DNA from: JAVBMB01 sp031552995
Lineage (GTDB): Bacteria > Bacillota > Clostridia > Oscillospirales > Butyricicoccaceae
Length of the DNA: 34,301 nt
Direction of reading: 5' to 3'
Assembly (NCBI GenBank): GCA_031552995.1
Contig: JAVBMB010000052.1
Span: forward strand, 1 to 34,301
Within the stretch, counting starts at the first letter, position 1. Each line of letters starts with the position of its first letter. This document shows, in pieces, positions 6,846 to 15,267 of the stretch. The position numbers and the translations under genes were made by a program. The notes under the pieces were generated by a model, which was given only the letters and a program-made list of their open reading frames with translations, ran no database searches and was not told the DNA's origin.

Positions 6846-6861
6846 TGTTTCACGTGAAACA
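6846..6861 (+). promoter_or_regulatory. parS: parS centromere site, perfect consensus
   Basis: TGTTTCACGTGAAACA is the exact 16-bp palindrome bound by ParB/Spo0J. It sits about 49 bases upstream of the soj promoter, so ParB loading here could also influence soj-parB transcription. Confidence 0.97.
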
Positions 6862-6909
6862 TCCCGGAGGGAAGGCAAAATAATTTTACACAAGCGGCCC
6901 GCGCAAACA

Positions 6910-6939
6910 TTGCATTTGCAGTGTGTAATGTTGTATAAT
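6910..6939 (+). promoter_or_regulatory. Promoter of soj-parB
   Basis: TTGCAT (6910-6915), an 18-base spacer, and a perfect TATAAT (6934-6939) precede soj by about 100 bases. Confidence 0.7.
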
Positions 6940-7037
6940 GATAGATATCGAAAAAACGCACTTTGCGGCGTTCGCCATCCGAAACAAGAGACGGACGCAT
7001 CGCAATGACTATCTTAGGCTGTGCGAGGTGATAATAT

Positions 7038-7796
7038 ATGGGCAAGATAGTGGCCGTGGCCAATCAAAAAGGCGGAGTGGGCAAGACGACTACGGCTGTC
7101 AACCTGGCCGCCTGTGTGCAGGCTATGGGCAAAAAAGTCTTGCTGTGTGATTTTGACCCGCAGGCAAATGCGACGTCGGGCGTCGGCGGACAGGCCATGC
7201 CCGGCAGGATGGTGTACGACATGCTTATCGGAGGAGACAGCGCCGAGGGCTATGTTTTAAAGACGAAATACTGCTGGCTTCTGCCGTCCGATATCCGTCT
7301 GGCCGCGGCCGAACAGGACCTTGCGCCGATGCAGCAGCGGCAGACTCGTCTGCGCGGCTGCCTTGAGTCTGTCAAGGACCGGTTTGACTATATATTTATT
7401 GACTGTCCGCCGTCGCTGGGACTGCTTACAATAAACGGGCTCGCTTCGGCCGACACCGTGCTGATACCGATGCAGTGCGAGTATTTCGCGCTTGAGGGGC
7501 TTAGCCAGCTTGTCGCGTCCGTCAGGACGATTAAGCGCTCGATTCAGCCGAATATCGACATCGAGGGGATTGTTCTTACGATGTACGACAGCCGCACAAA
7601 CCTGACGATTCAGGTGAGCGAGGAGATAAAAAAGCATTTTGGTTCAAAGGTATACAAAACCGTCATTCCGCGCAATATCAGGCTGTCCGAGGCGCCAAGC
7701 CACGGTCTGCCCATAATAGGATATGACAGATTAAGCCGAGGCGCCGAGGCGTACACGGCGGTTGCCGCCGAGTTTTTGAAGAACAACGCAGGGTAA
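7038..7796 (+). CDS. soj: Chromosome partitioning ATPase Soj (ParA)
   Basis: ParA/MinD-type ATPase that moves and segregates ParB-parS complexes and in Bacillus also controls DnaA. ATG 7038 follows GAGGTGA. Key motifs are the deviant Walker A box KGGVGKTT (about residues 10-17), DFDPQAN (Walker A'), and DCPPSLGLL (Walker B). The length of 252 residues is normal for chromosomal Soj, with no long N-terminal DNA-binding extension of the plasmid ParA type. It is 40 bases upstream of parB and certainly in the same transcript. Confidence 0.96.
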   Translation: MGKIVAVANQKGGVGKTTTAVNLAACVQAMGKKVLLCDFDPQANATSGVGGQAMPGRMVYDMLIGGDSAEGYVLKTKYCWLLPSDIRLAAAEQDLAPMQQRQTRLRGCLESVKDRFDYIFIDCPPSLGLLTINGLASADTVLIPMQCEYFALEGLSQLVASVRTIKRSIQPNIDIEGIVLTMYDSRTNLTIQVSEEIKKHFGSKVYKTVIPRNIRLSEAPSHGLPIIGYDRLSRGAEAYTAVAAEFLKNNAG

Positions 7797-7836
7797 CCCC
7801 CGGACTTTGCACCACAGGTGAATGAGAGGTAACATA

Positions 7837-8673
7837 ATGGCAAAAAGCAGAGGGCTTGGCAAGGGACTGGACGAGCTGTTTGGTGAAAGCAGCGCACTTG
7901 AAAACGTCACCGGCCTTAAAATCAGCTCAATCGAGCCGAACCCCGGCCAGCCAAGGCGCAACTTTGACGAATTGGCGCTGGCCGAGCTGGCCGACAGCAT
8001 AAGGCAAAGCGGCGTTATAACGCCGATTGCCGTCCGTCAGACGGGTGACACATATCAGATAATCGCCGGAGAGCGGCGCTGGCGGGCATCGCGCATGGCC
8101 GGGCTGACACATATTCCGGCGGTCGTGCTTGATGTGGACGCCGATACGGCGTTTCGGTTTGCCATGATAGAAAACCTGCAGCGCGAGGATTTAAACCCGA
8201 TTGAAGAGGCCAGGGGATATCAAAAGCTGATGGATACATTTATGCTGACGCAGGAGCAAGCGTCGCTGCAGGTCGGGCGATCCCGAAGCGCGGTTGCCAA
8301 CTCGCTTCGTCTGCTTGCCCTTCCGGCGACCGTTCGCGCAATGGTGGAAAACGGTGACCTCTCCGGTGGGCACGCCCGCGCGCTGCTCGCGCTTCCTTCG
8401 GCTGATGATATGGAAAAGGCAGCCCGTCTTATTATCAGGGAGCGCCTTAGCGTCCGCCAAGCAGAGGATTTGGTGAAAAAGCTCTGCAAAAACAAGCAGG
8501 AAAAGAAGCAGTCGCCTGATGCGATGTATATCCGCGACCTTCAGCGCGAGATGGAGAGTGTGACCGGGCATAAGATTGCAATCGCGCACGGCAGAAAAAA
8601 AGGAAAGCTATCGATAGAATACTATGGCAACAGCGACCTTGAAAAAATCTGTGAGGCACTGAAAAAATTGTGA
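7837..8673 (+). CDS. parB: Chromosome partitioning protein ParB (Spo0J)
   Basis: CTP-dependent DNA clamp that loads at parS. The start at 7837 gives MAKSRGLGKGLDELFG, the conserved ParB N-terminus that contacts Soj; an upstream in-frame ATG at 7822 is less likely because GAGAGG precedes 7837 at the right distance. The CTP-binding box GERRWR is at 78-83, followed by ENLQREDLNPIEEA. The helix-turn-helix GRSRSAVANSLRLL and GGHARALL carry the ParB/parS-type residues (R, S and G where Noc has Q, K and R). The C-terminal dimer domain is present, total 278 residues. serS follows after 30 bases. Confidence 0.96.
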   Translation: MAKSRGLGKGLDELFGESSALENVTGLKISSIEPNPGQPRRNFDELALAELADSIRQSGVITPIAVRQTGDTYQIIAGERRWRASRMAGLTHIPAVVLDVDADTAFRFAMIENLQREDLNPIEEARGYQKLMDTFMLTQEQASLQVGRSRSAVANSLRLLALPATVRAMVENGDLSGGHARALLALPSADDMEKAARLIIRERLSVRQAEDLVKKLCKNKQEKKQSPDAMYIRDLQREMESVTGHKIAIAHGRKKGKLSIEYYGNSDLEKICEALKKL

Positions 8674-8703
8674 TTTTTGGATTGGTATAATGAGGAGAGA
8701 ATT

Positions 8704-10002
8704 ATGATAGATATCAAGCGCATAAAGGACGACCCGCAGCATGTTATAGAGCTCATGGCGCGCAAAGGCTGTTGCATCACGGAGGAAATAGAGGAAATCT
8801 TGGCCCTTGACGCCCGGCGCCGCTCGCTGATTGGCTCGGGCGAGCAGCTTAAAGCCGAGCAGAACAGGGTGACAAAGCAAATACCCGAACTTAAAAAGGC
8901 CGGGCAGGACGCATCGGGCGTTATGGCCGCTATGAAGGAGATAAGCGACAAAATCAAGCAGTCTGACGAGCAGCTGAAGGCCATCGAGGAGCAATATCGC
9001 ACGCTGATGCTGGGGCTTTATAACCTGCCGGATGAGGATGTAGCCCCGGGCGGCAAGGAAAATAACGAGCAGGTGCGTTCGTTCGGGCAGCCGCATGTGT
9101 TTGATTTTACGCCTAAAAACCACGTCGATCTGTGTACCGAGCTGGGACTTATCGACTATCCGCGCGGGGCAAAGCTGTCGGGCAGCGGGTTTTGGATATA
9201 CCGGGGGCTTGGCGCTCGGCTGGAGTGGGCGCTGCTGAATTACTTCATCGACACGCATATTGCAGACGGATACGAGCTTGTGCTGCTTCCTCATATGCTG
9301 GGGTACGAGGCGGGGCTTGCCGCAGGGCAGTTCCCCAAGTTTGACGCCGATGTTTTTTGGCTTGAGAGCGAGGAAAATGAACGCCGCAGGTTCATGCTGC
9401 CCACGGCGGAGACCGGCCTTGTAAGCCTTCACCGCGACGAGCTGCTTAAGGAGAGCGAGCTGCCGCTTAAATATATCTCGTATTCTCCGTGCTATCGCAA
9501 AGAGGCCGGCAGCTACCGCGCCGACGAGCGCGGCATGGTGCGCGGGCATCAGTTCAACAAGGTGGAGATGGTGCAGTACACAAGGCCGGAGGACAGTGAT
9601 CGCGCGTTTGACGAGCTTGTCGGCAAGGCCGAGGCGCTTGTCAAGGGGCTCGGCTTCCACTTCCGCACTGTAAAGCTTGCCGCGGGAGATTGCTCGGCCG
9701 CGATGGCGCGCACATTCGACATCGAGATACACATCCCGTCGATGCAAGGTTACAAGGAGGTCAGCTCGGTATCAAATGCGCGGGACTATCAGGCGCGCCG
9801 CGGGAACATAAGATTTAAGCGTGAGGATACCGGCAAGCCGGAGTTTGTCAACACGCTCAATGGATCCGGGCTGGCGACAAGCCGCATTCTGCCGGCGATA
9901 GTCGAGCAGAATCAGCAGGCCGACGGCAGGGTTGTCGTGCCGGAGGTGCTGCGCAAATATCTGGGCGGGCTTGAAATCATCACACCGGCCGGCAAAAAGT
10001 AA
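8704..10002 (+). CDS. serS: Seryl-tRNA synthetase
   Basis: Class II synthetase that charges tRNA-Ser. The start at 8704 (MIDIKRIKDDP) is preceded by GAGGAGA and gives the usual N-terminus and 432 residues. The N-terminal coiled-coil arm is at about residues 30-100. The class II core shows the TAE motif (PTAETGLVSL), motif 2 (YRKEAGSYRADERGMVRGHQF) region, EVSSVSNARDYQARR, and motif 3 (NGSGLATSRILPAIVEQNQ). No T-box is visible upstream, so it is probably co-transcribed with parB. Confidence 0.96.
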   Translation: MIDIKRIKDDPQHVIELMARKGCCITEEIEEILALDARRRSLIGSGEQLKAEQNRVTKQIPELKKAGQDASGVMAAMKEISDKIKQSDEQLKAIEEQYRTLMLGLYNLPDEDVAPGGKENNEQVRSFGQPHVFDFTPKNHVDLCTELGLIDYPRGAKLSGSGFWIYRGLGARLEWALLNYFIDTHIADGYELVLLPHMLGYEAGLAAGQFPKFDADVFWLESEENERRRFMLPTAETGLVSLHRDELLKESELPLKYISYSPCYRKEAGSYRADERGMVRGHQFNKVEMVQYTRPEDSDRAFDELVGKAEALVKGLGFHFRTVKLAAGDCSAAMARTFDIEIHIPSMQGYKEVSSVSNARDYQARRGNIRFKREDTGKPEFVNTLNGSGLATSRILPAIVEQNQQADGRVVVPEVLRKYLGGLEIITPAGKK

Positions 10003-10026
10003 AAATAACGCAGTGAGGTATGTTGT

Positions 10027-10491
10027 ATGCGTGAGATGAGAAGAAAAGATAAACAAATGCCAGATGCCGACGCATGGAAAGCGCTTGCCGAAGCGGAGAG
10101 CATGACGCTGTGCCTTGCGGATGCCGGAGGCAACCCATACGGTGTGATACTGTCATACGCGCTGATTGGCAAGGTGTTATATTTTCACTCAGCCAAGTCG
10201 GGGATTAAGTGCGATTTATTAAACGTCCGCCCGCAGGTCTGCCTGACGGCGCTGCGATACAGCAAGAACCTCGGCGCCGCGTTCGATTTTGACTTCATCA
10301 GCGTAACGGCGTTTGGAAAGGCGTCGCTCGTGCGCGACGAGGATGAGCGGGTTCGCGGTTTTATGGCCATCTGTGAAAAGTACAGCCCGGGCACAGCTGC
10401 CGCCAGCGCCGAGTACATCGGCAAACACGCCGCCGCGGCGCTTGTATACAGGGTTGATATTGATACGCTCTCCGGCAAATGGCAGGTGTAA
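10027..10491 (+). CDS. Pyridoxamine 5'-phosphate oxidase-family flavoprotein (NimA-like)
   Basis: A 154-residue split-barrel flavin-binding protein. MREMRRKDKQM at the start and the order LCLADAGGNPYGVILSYALIGKVLYFHSAKSGIKCDLL, then VCLTAL and an aromatic SVTAFGKASLV segment, match the PPOX/NimA-like family that often carries an N-terminal (M)RR(K/x)DR sequence. GTGAGG precedes ATG 10027. The actual substrate is not predictable; nitroimidazole reduction is known for some relatives only. It lies 24 bases after serS and may be in that operon. Confidence 0.82.
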   Translation: MREMRRKDKQMPDADAWKALAEAESMTLCLADAGGNPYGVILSYALIGKVLYFHSAKSGIKCDLLNVRPQVCLTALRYSKNLGAAFDFDFISVTAFGKASLVRDEDERVRGFMAICEKYSPGTAAASAEYIGKHAAAALVYRVDIDTLSGKWQV

Positions 10492-10525
10492 GGCTAAGGG
10501 TGCATCAAAGGTATTCCGCAACAGA

Positions 10526-10568
10526 TTGACATAATACTAATTGTATTATATCACGATGACAATACAAT
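10526..10568 (+). promoter_or_regulatory. Overlapping promoter candidates for mnmE
   Basis: A perfect TTGACA lies at 10526-10531 with TATATC 15 bases downstream (10547-10552). An overlapping pair TTGTAT (10541-10546) and TACAAT (10563-10568) has a 16-base spacer. The AT-rich stretch stands out from the GC-rich surroundings. I cannot tell which is used. Confidence 0.5.
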
Positions 10569-10689
10569 ATAGAATCAAATCTTGCCATGCATCCCCTGCT
10601 GCCTGAACCGTGGAGCGCGGGGGTTTTGCATTCGGCGCAAACGGGCGGGCAGTCCGCGTTCCGGAGTATTCTTCACAATTGGAGGGCAT

Positions 10690-12090
10690 ATGGGTTCAAC
10701 AATCGCTGCGTATTCCGGCGGCGCGCTGCCGGCGGCAATCGGGATTATCAGACTGTCCGGGGATGACGCCGGCAGGATTTTGGACAGTATTTTTAATACG
10801 GCTGGCCTAGCTTCGCACACTAAACGTATAAATAAACAATTATATTACGGTAAGTTGTCAGATAAAGACGGATTTGTCATTGATTTGTGCATGGCATCAT
10901 TTCACCGCGCCCCGCATACATTCAGCGGAGAGGATATGGCGGAGATATATTGTCACGGCAGCGCGGCAATTGTTTCGTCTGCGCTGGAGCATATATTCGC
11001 GCTGGGCGCGGCCCCGGCCGAGGCGGGAGAGTTCACGAAGCGGGCGTTTTTAAACGGCAAGCTGGACTTGACCGAGGCCGAGGCGACAGCCGATTTGATC
11101 TATGCCCTCTCCCCTGCCGCGGCGCGCGCCGCTGCCGGGCAGCTTATGGGCAATATCGGCGGCGCTGTAAAGCAACTTCGGCGCGGGCTTGTCGGCCAGC
11201 TGGCACATTTTTACGCCGTGTGCGATTATACCGATGAGGAAATAGACCCGTATGAGTACGACAGCGCGCGCGAGGTGCTGGAGGCTGCGCGGCGTGAGCT
11301 GACCAGCCTTTTTGATGGGTACAGCCGGGGAAGATACATACGCGAGGGTGTGCCTGTGGCGATAATCGGCCGACCGAACGCCGGGAAGAGCACGCTTTTT
11401 AACGCGCTTGCCGGGTTCGAACGCGCTATTGTCACCGACGAGGCCGGAACGACGCGGGATATAATCGACCATGTTATCACTTGCGGCGGCGCGGCGGTGC
11501 GCCTGCTTGATACTGCCGGCCTGCGTGCGCCGCGCGGCAAGGCCGAGGAAATAGGCATAGAAAAAGCGCGCGGCGCGGCAAACGCCGCGCTGGCGTCGCT
11601 GTGTGTCATCGACTGCGCCGCGCCTGTGGCCGCTGAGGACGAGCAGGCGGCGCGGCTGGCGCTTGGCGCGCCGCTTTCCGCGCTTGTGCTTAGCAAAGGG
11701 GATATTGCATCAAGCGGAGATGCGCAAAAGCGCATGGATGAGCTGCGGCAGCGCGGGGTTTTGACGAAGGATGCGGCCGGGTTTGACGCGGTTTTCGAGA
11801 TTTCGGTGCATAAAAACGAAGGCATCGACGCCATTGCGGCGTGGCTGGGCGCTATTGCGCCGCAAGGCGGTGCTGAAATCCTTGTCACATCCGCCCGCCA
11901 AGCGGCGCTGCTGCAAAAGGCGGCCTGCGATCTCGCCAGCGCCATTGACGGCGCGGCCGGCGGCGTGACGGCCGACGCATTTTTAAGCGATGTCGAGAGA
12001 GCGATTGACACGCTGGGCAAAATAACGGGTGAGACAGCCGATGACGAAATCGCGCATGAGATTTTCAGCCGGTTTTGCGTCGGCAAATAG
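10690..12090 (+). CDS. mnmE: tRNA modification GTPase MnmE
   Basis: With MnmG it installs the carboxymethylaminomethyl (or aminomethyl) group at U34 of certain tRNAs. GGAGG at 10681-10685 fixes the start at ATG 10690 (MGSTIAAYSGGALPAAIGIIRLSG region). The N-terminal tetrahydrofolate-binding domain comes first, then a helical domain with the inserted G domain: G1 GRPNAGKST, G2 region TDEAGTTRD, G3 DTAGL. The G4 motif reads SKGD where NKxD is usual, an odd substitution. The C-terminus ends in FCVGK, matching the CxGK motif with the catalytic Cys. 466 residues, normal length. mnmG and rsmG follow. Confidence 0.96.
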   Translation: MGSTIAAYSGGALPAAIGIIRLSGDDAGRILDSIFNTAGLASHTKRINKQLYYGKLSDKDGFVIDLCMASFHRAPHTFSGEDMAEIYCHGSAAIVSSALEHIFALGAAPAEAGEFTKRAFLNGKLDLTEAEATADLIYALSPAAARAAAGQLMGNIGGAVKQLRRGLVGQLAHFYAVCDYTDEEIDPYEYDSAREVLEAARRELTSLFDGYSRGRYIREGVPVAIIGRPNAGKSTLFNALAGFERAIVTDEAGTTRDIIDHVITCGGAAVRLLDTAGLRAPRGKAEEIGIEKARGAANAALASLCVIDCAAPVAAEDEQAARLALGAPLSALVLSKGDIASSGDAQKRMDELRQRGVLTKDAAGFDAVFEISVHKNEGIDAIAAWLGAIAPQGGAEILVTSARQAALLQKAACDLASAIDGAAGGVTADAFLSDVERAIDTLGKITGETADDEIAHEIFSRFCVGK

Positions 12091-12263
12091 ATAAGCGCCG
12101 CCTTGTGGAGGCGGTGCGCCGGGACGGCACTTCCCTTGCTGGGCAAACACCTGCCGCCGCGGCAATTTTTGCCGGCCGGCGCAAGAAATACGGCACGCTG
12201 CAGCCTGACGCTTCATATGCGTCCGGCAAGCGGTAATCAGATACTAAGCGATACGGAGAAACC

Positions 12264-14141
12264 ATGACATTTTTTGCGGGTGAATATGATATTATTGTCG
12301 TCGGCCTGGGTCACGCCGGCATTGAGGCGGCGCTGGCGGCCTCGCGTCTTGGCATGCGTGTCGCGGCGTTTTGCACAAACCTGGATGCCATAGGTAACCT
12401 GCCGTGCAACCCGTCTATCGGCGGCACGGCAAAGGGGCAACTTGTCAGGGAAATCGACGCGCTGGGCGGTGAAATGGCGCGCGCCGCCGATTTTGCCAGT
12501 ATACAGTTCCGCATGCTTAACCGCGGCAAAGGCCCGGCGGTGTTTTCGCCCCGAAGCCAGACAGACAGGCTTGTCTACCGCGCCTATATGCGCCGCGCGC
12601 TGGAGGCGAGGCCGGCGCTGCAGATTATCCAAAACGAGGTCGCAGGTGTGCTTGCCGAAAACGGCGCGGCGCGCGGCGTCATAACGGCGGGCGGCGCGGA
12701 GTACCGCGCAAACGCGGTCGTTTTGGCCACCGGCACATACCTTGCGGCCAAGACATTTTCGGGCGATGTCGTCAGGGAATCCGGCCCGGACGGGCTGGTT
12801 GGAGCGAATATGATGTCAGACTGCCTGCGCGCGCTAGGGCTGCCGCTCCGGCGTTTTAAAACCGGCACACCGCCCCGCATCGACGGACGCACGGTGGATT
12901 ACAGCAAGTTCACACCGCAGCTTGGTGATGAAATGAGCGGCAGATTTTCATTTGACGACGGCGATTTGGCCGGTAACGGTTCGGTATGCTGGCTCGGTTA
13001 TTCAAATCAGGCGGCGCACGATGTTATACGCGCCTCGCTCGACCGCTCGCCGCTGTTCAGCGGCGTTATAGAAGGCGTGGGGCCGCGATACTGCCCGTCA
13101 ATCGAAGACAAGGTGGTAAGATTCAGCGACAAAACAAGGCATCAGCTGTTTTTGGAGCCGTGCGGCGCCGACACGGTCGAGCTGTATGTTCAGGGGCTGT
13201 CAACTTCTTTGCCCGAGGATATACAGCTGAGGGTCGTGCACTGCATCGAAGGACTTGAACATGCCGTCATCATGCGCCCGGGGTACGCAATCGAATACGA
13301 TTGCATTGACCCGCTGACGCTGGACGCCACGCTGGCGGTGATGGCCCTGCCGGGGCTTTTTGCCGCGGGGCAGCTGTGCGGAAGCTCGGGCTATGAGGAG
13401 GCTGCCGCGCAAGGGCTTGTCGCCGGGATAAACGCCGCCAGATTTGTAAAGGGGCTTGTCCCGTTTACGCTGTCGCGCAGCGACGGGTATATAGGCACGC
13501 TGATAGACGACCTTGTAACGCGCGGCACCGACGAGCCGTACCGGATGATGACGTCGCGCTGCGAGCACCGGCTGATAACGCGGCAGGACAATGCCGACCG
13601 CCGACTGATGGGCTACGGCTTCGAGCTGGGGCTTGTGCCGGAAGCGCGTGTGATGCGGATGAAAGCCGAGTATGCCGCGGCGGACGCCGAAATAGAGCGG
13701 CTGAGTAAGACGGTTGCGCCGCCCGGCGATGAAGTCAACACGCTTTTAGTATCTCTTGGCACAGCGCCGCTTGCGCTGTCCGGCGCCAGCCTAAAAGACC
13801 TGTTGCGCCGGCCGGAAATCACTTACGATGCGCTGGCTTCAATCGACCGCAATCGCCCCGCTCTCAGCCGCAAGGCGACAGAGCAGGTCGAGATATCCGT
13901 CAAGTACGAAGGGTATATCAGGCGCCAGATGAGCGAGGTCGAGAGCGCCCGCCGCATGGAGGACAGGGCGTTGCCCGGCGGCATCGACTACATGTCGATT
14001 CAGTCAATCCGCACAGAGGCGCGCATAAAGCTGTCGGCCGTGCGCCCGGCGACGCTGGGTCAGGCGTCAAGGATAAGCGGAGTTTCGCCGTCCGACATCG
14101 GCGCGTTGATTGTCTGGCTGGGCAACGCAAAAAACAGTTAA
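12264..14141 (+). CDS. mnmG: tRNA uridine 5-carboxymethylaminomethyl modification enzyme MnmG
   Basis: FAD-dependent partner of MnmE. ATG 12264 follows CGGAG. The dinucleotide-binding fold VVGLGHAGIEAALAASRLG is at the N-terminus, followed by NPSIGGTAKGQLVREIDALGG with the conserved Cys in NLPCNPS, FKTGTPPRIDGRTVDY, GSSGYEEAAAQGLVAGINAA for FAD, and TSRCEHRLITRQDNADRRL. The C-terminal MnmE-binding helical part ends in ASRISGVSPSDIGALIVWL. 625 residues, full length. The 173-base gap after mnmE contains only imperfect GC-rich hairpins (for example 12105-12130) without a T-run, so read-through is expected. rsmG follows after 21 bases. Confidence 0.96.
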   Translation: MTFFAGEYDIIVVGLGHAGIEAALAASRLGMRVAAFCTNLDAIGNLPCNPSIGGTAKGQLVREIDALGGEMARAADFASIQFRMLNRGKGPAVFSPRSQTDRLVYRAYMRRALEARPALQIIQNEVAGVLAENGAARGVITAGGAEYRANAVVLATGTYLAAKTFSGDVVRESGPDGLVGANMMSDCLRALGLPLRRFKTGTPPRIDGRTVDYSKFTPQLGDEMSGRFSFDDGDLAGNGSVCWLGYSNQAAHDVIRASLDRSPLFSGVIEGVGPRYCPSIEDKVVRFSDKTRHQLFLEPCGADTVELYVQGLSTSLPEDIQLRVVHCIEGLEHAVIMRPGYAIEYDCIDPLTLDATLAVMALPGLFAAGQLCGSSGYEEAAAQGLVAGINAARFVKGLVPFTLSRSDGYIGTLIDDLVTRGTDEPYRMMTSRCEHRLITRQDNADRRLMGYGFELGLVPEARVMRMKAEYAAADAEIERLSKTVAPPGDEVNTLLVSLGTAPLALSGASLKDLLRRPEITYDALASIDRNRPALSRKATEQVEISVKYEGYIRRQMSEVESARRMEDRALPGGIDYMSIQSIRTEARIKLSAVRPATLGQASRISGVSPSDIGALIVWLGNAKNS

Positions 14142-14162
14142 AAACCCACCGGAGGTGAAAAA

Positions 14163-14873
14163 ATGATAGAGACTATCGTCCGCGGAAGCTATCGCTGGGG
14201 CATCGCGCCGACACCGGAAGCGCTGGCAAGAATGGAGGAGTTCGCCAGACTCGTCATAGAGAAAAATAAGGTTATGAATCTGACGGCAGTCGTCGAGCCG
14301 AAGGAGTTCGCCTCGCGGCATTTTTTGGACTGCCTGTATCTGCTTACGTGCGCGAACATGCCGGGCAAACGGATACTCGACGTCGGAAGCGGGGCGGGCT
14401 TCCCTGCCGTGCCGCTGCTTTGTTACGACCCGTCGCTTGACATTACGGCGCTTGACAGCACCGAAAAGCGTGTCGATTTCATCGGGGAAAGCTGCATGCG
14501 TCTTGGGCTGAAAATCAATACAATCTGCGCGCGCGCCGAAGAGCTTGCGCTTAAGCCCGGTTGCCGCGAGAGCTTTGACATCGTCATTTCGCGCGCTGTC
14601 GCGCCGCTTGGCATACTCGCCGAGCTGTGCCTGCCGTTTTTGAAGGTCGGCGGGCAGTTCCTTGCGCTTAAGTCGGAGAATGCTCAGACAGCCGAGGAGG
14701 CAAAGCAGGCCGTCGGCGCGATAGACACGCTTGGCGGCAGAATCGCCGAGTATCTGCCCTACTCGATTCCGGATCATGAGGAGCGCCATCAGGTGATAAA
14801 GGTATACAAGGTGCGCCCGACGCCGGACGGATATCCGCGCAGGTTTGCAAAAATACAGTCAAAGCCGCTGTAA
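14163..14873 (+). CDS. rsmG: 16S rRNA (guanine527-N7)-methyltransferase RsmG
   Basis: SAM-dependent methyltransferase that modifies G527 of 16S rRNA. GGAGGTG lies just upstream of ATG 14163. The family pattern NKVMNLTAV, SRHFLDCLYLL, the SAM motif ILDVGSGAGFPAVPLL, and ISRAVAPLGIL are all visible, with C-terminal QVIKVYKV. 236 residues, normal length. It is the last gene of the mnmE-mnmG-rsmG set and is followed by a strong terminator. Confidence 0.96.
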   Translation: MIETIVRGSYRWGIAPTPEALARMEEFARLVIEKNKVMNLTAVVEPKEFASRHFLDCLYLLTCANMPGKRILDVGSGAGFPAVPLLCYDPSLDITALDSTEKRVDFIGESCMRLGLKINTICARAEELALKPGCRESFDIVISRAVAPLGILAELCLPFLKVGGQFLALKSENAQTAEEAKQAVGAIDTLGGRIAEYLPYSIPDHEERHQVIKVYKVRPTPDGYPRRFAKIQSKPL

Positions 14874-14916
14874 GGCCGTCAAGCCGAAAAGCTTTACAGC
14901 TTTGATATCGTAAGGA

Positions 14917-14950
14917 AAAGCCTCCGCGGATTTATCCGCGGAGGCTTTAA
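14917..14950 (+). terminator. Terminator after rsmG, bidirectional
   Basis: A perfect 14-bp stem (AAAGCCTCCGCGGA at 14917-14930, loop TTTA, then its complement at 14935-14948) ends in CTTTAAA, with a shorter U-tract than usual. Its symmetry lets it act on both strands. Confidence 0.75.
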
Positions 14951-15267
14951 ATACAGCTTTCGACCTCCGCTGAGAGGCGGAGAATAGACAATACGTCTGC
15001 CAATGGTTGCGCTGCCCGGCAAAGACGGTTTGCCCGGTTGCGCACATCGCCGCAAGTGATGAGGTAGTCAGACCTTCGGCGCATCTTTAAGTTTGCCGGG
15101 CTCGTCAGGCTTGTCCAAAAGCCACGCGTTCAACGCGATGTTTTGGGATATTTCCCGGCTTCGCATAATCACCGTCAGGGGCAATCGATACTGCGGGCAT
15201 GTAACCGACAATAACCGATAGAGTATCGGCAATAAATGATTACCAATAGTATATTAACTGTGAAATA
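14951..15267. other. Gene-poor gap after rsmG
   Basis: About 317 bases between the rsmG terminator and the thioesterase stop. I see one small hairpin (CTCCGC/GCGGAG near 14,965-14,985), and on the minus strand an open 32-codon frame from ATG at 15166 to TGA at 15068 ending LDKPDEPGKLKDAPKV. It lacks a convincing ribosome binding site and could be a remnant or chance. Confidence 0.4.

Noticed and set aside
8674..8703. T-box leader for serS
   Set aside because: Only 30 bases separate parB and serS, too short for a T-box; serS is probably co-transcribed.
8608..9747. A 379-codon minus-strand frame opposite serS
   Set aside because: serS is intact on the other strand with all class II motifs; the antisense frame has low-information composition and no start signal.
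15146..15160. Noc binding site (ATTTCCCGGGAAAT)
   Set aside because: Only the left half (ATTTCCCGG) is present; the palindrome is not completed.
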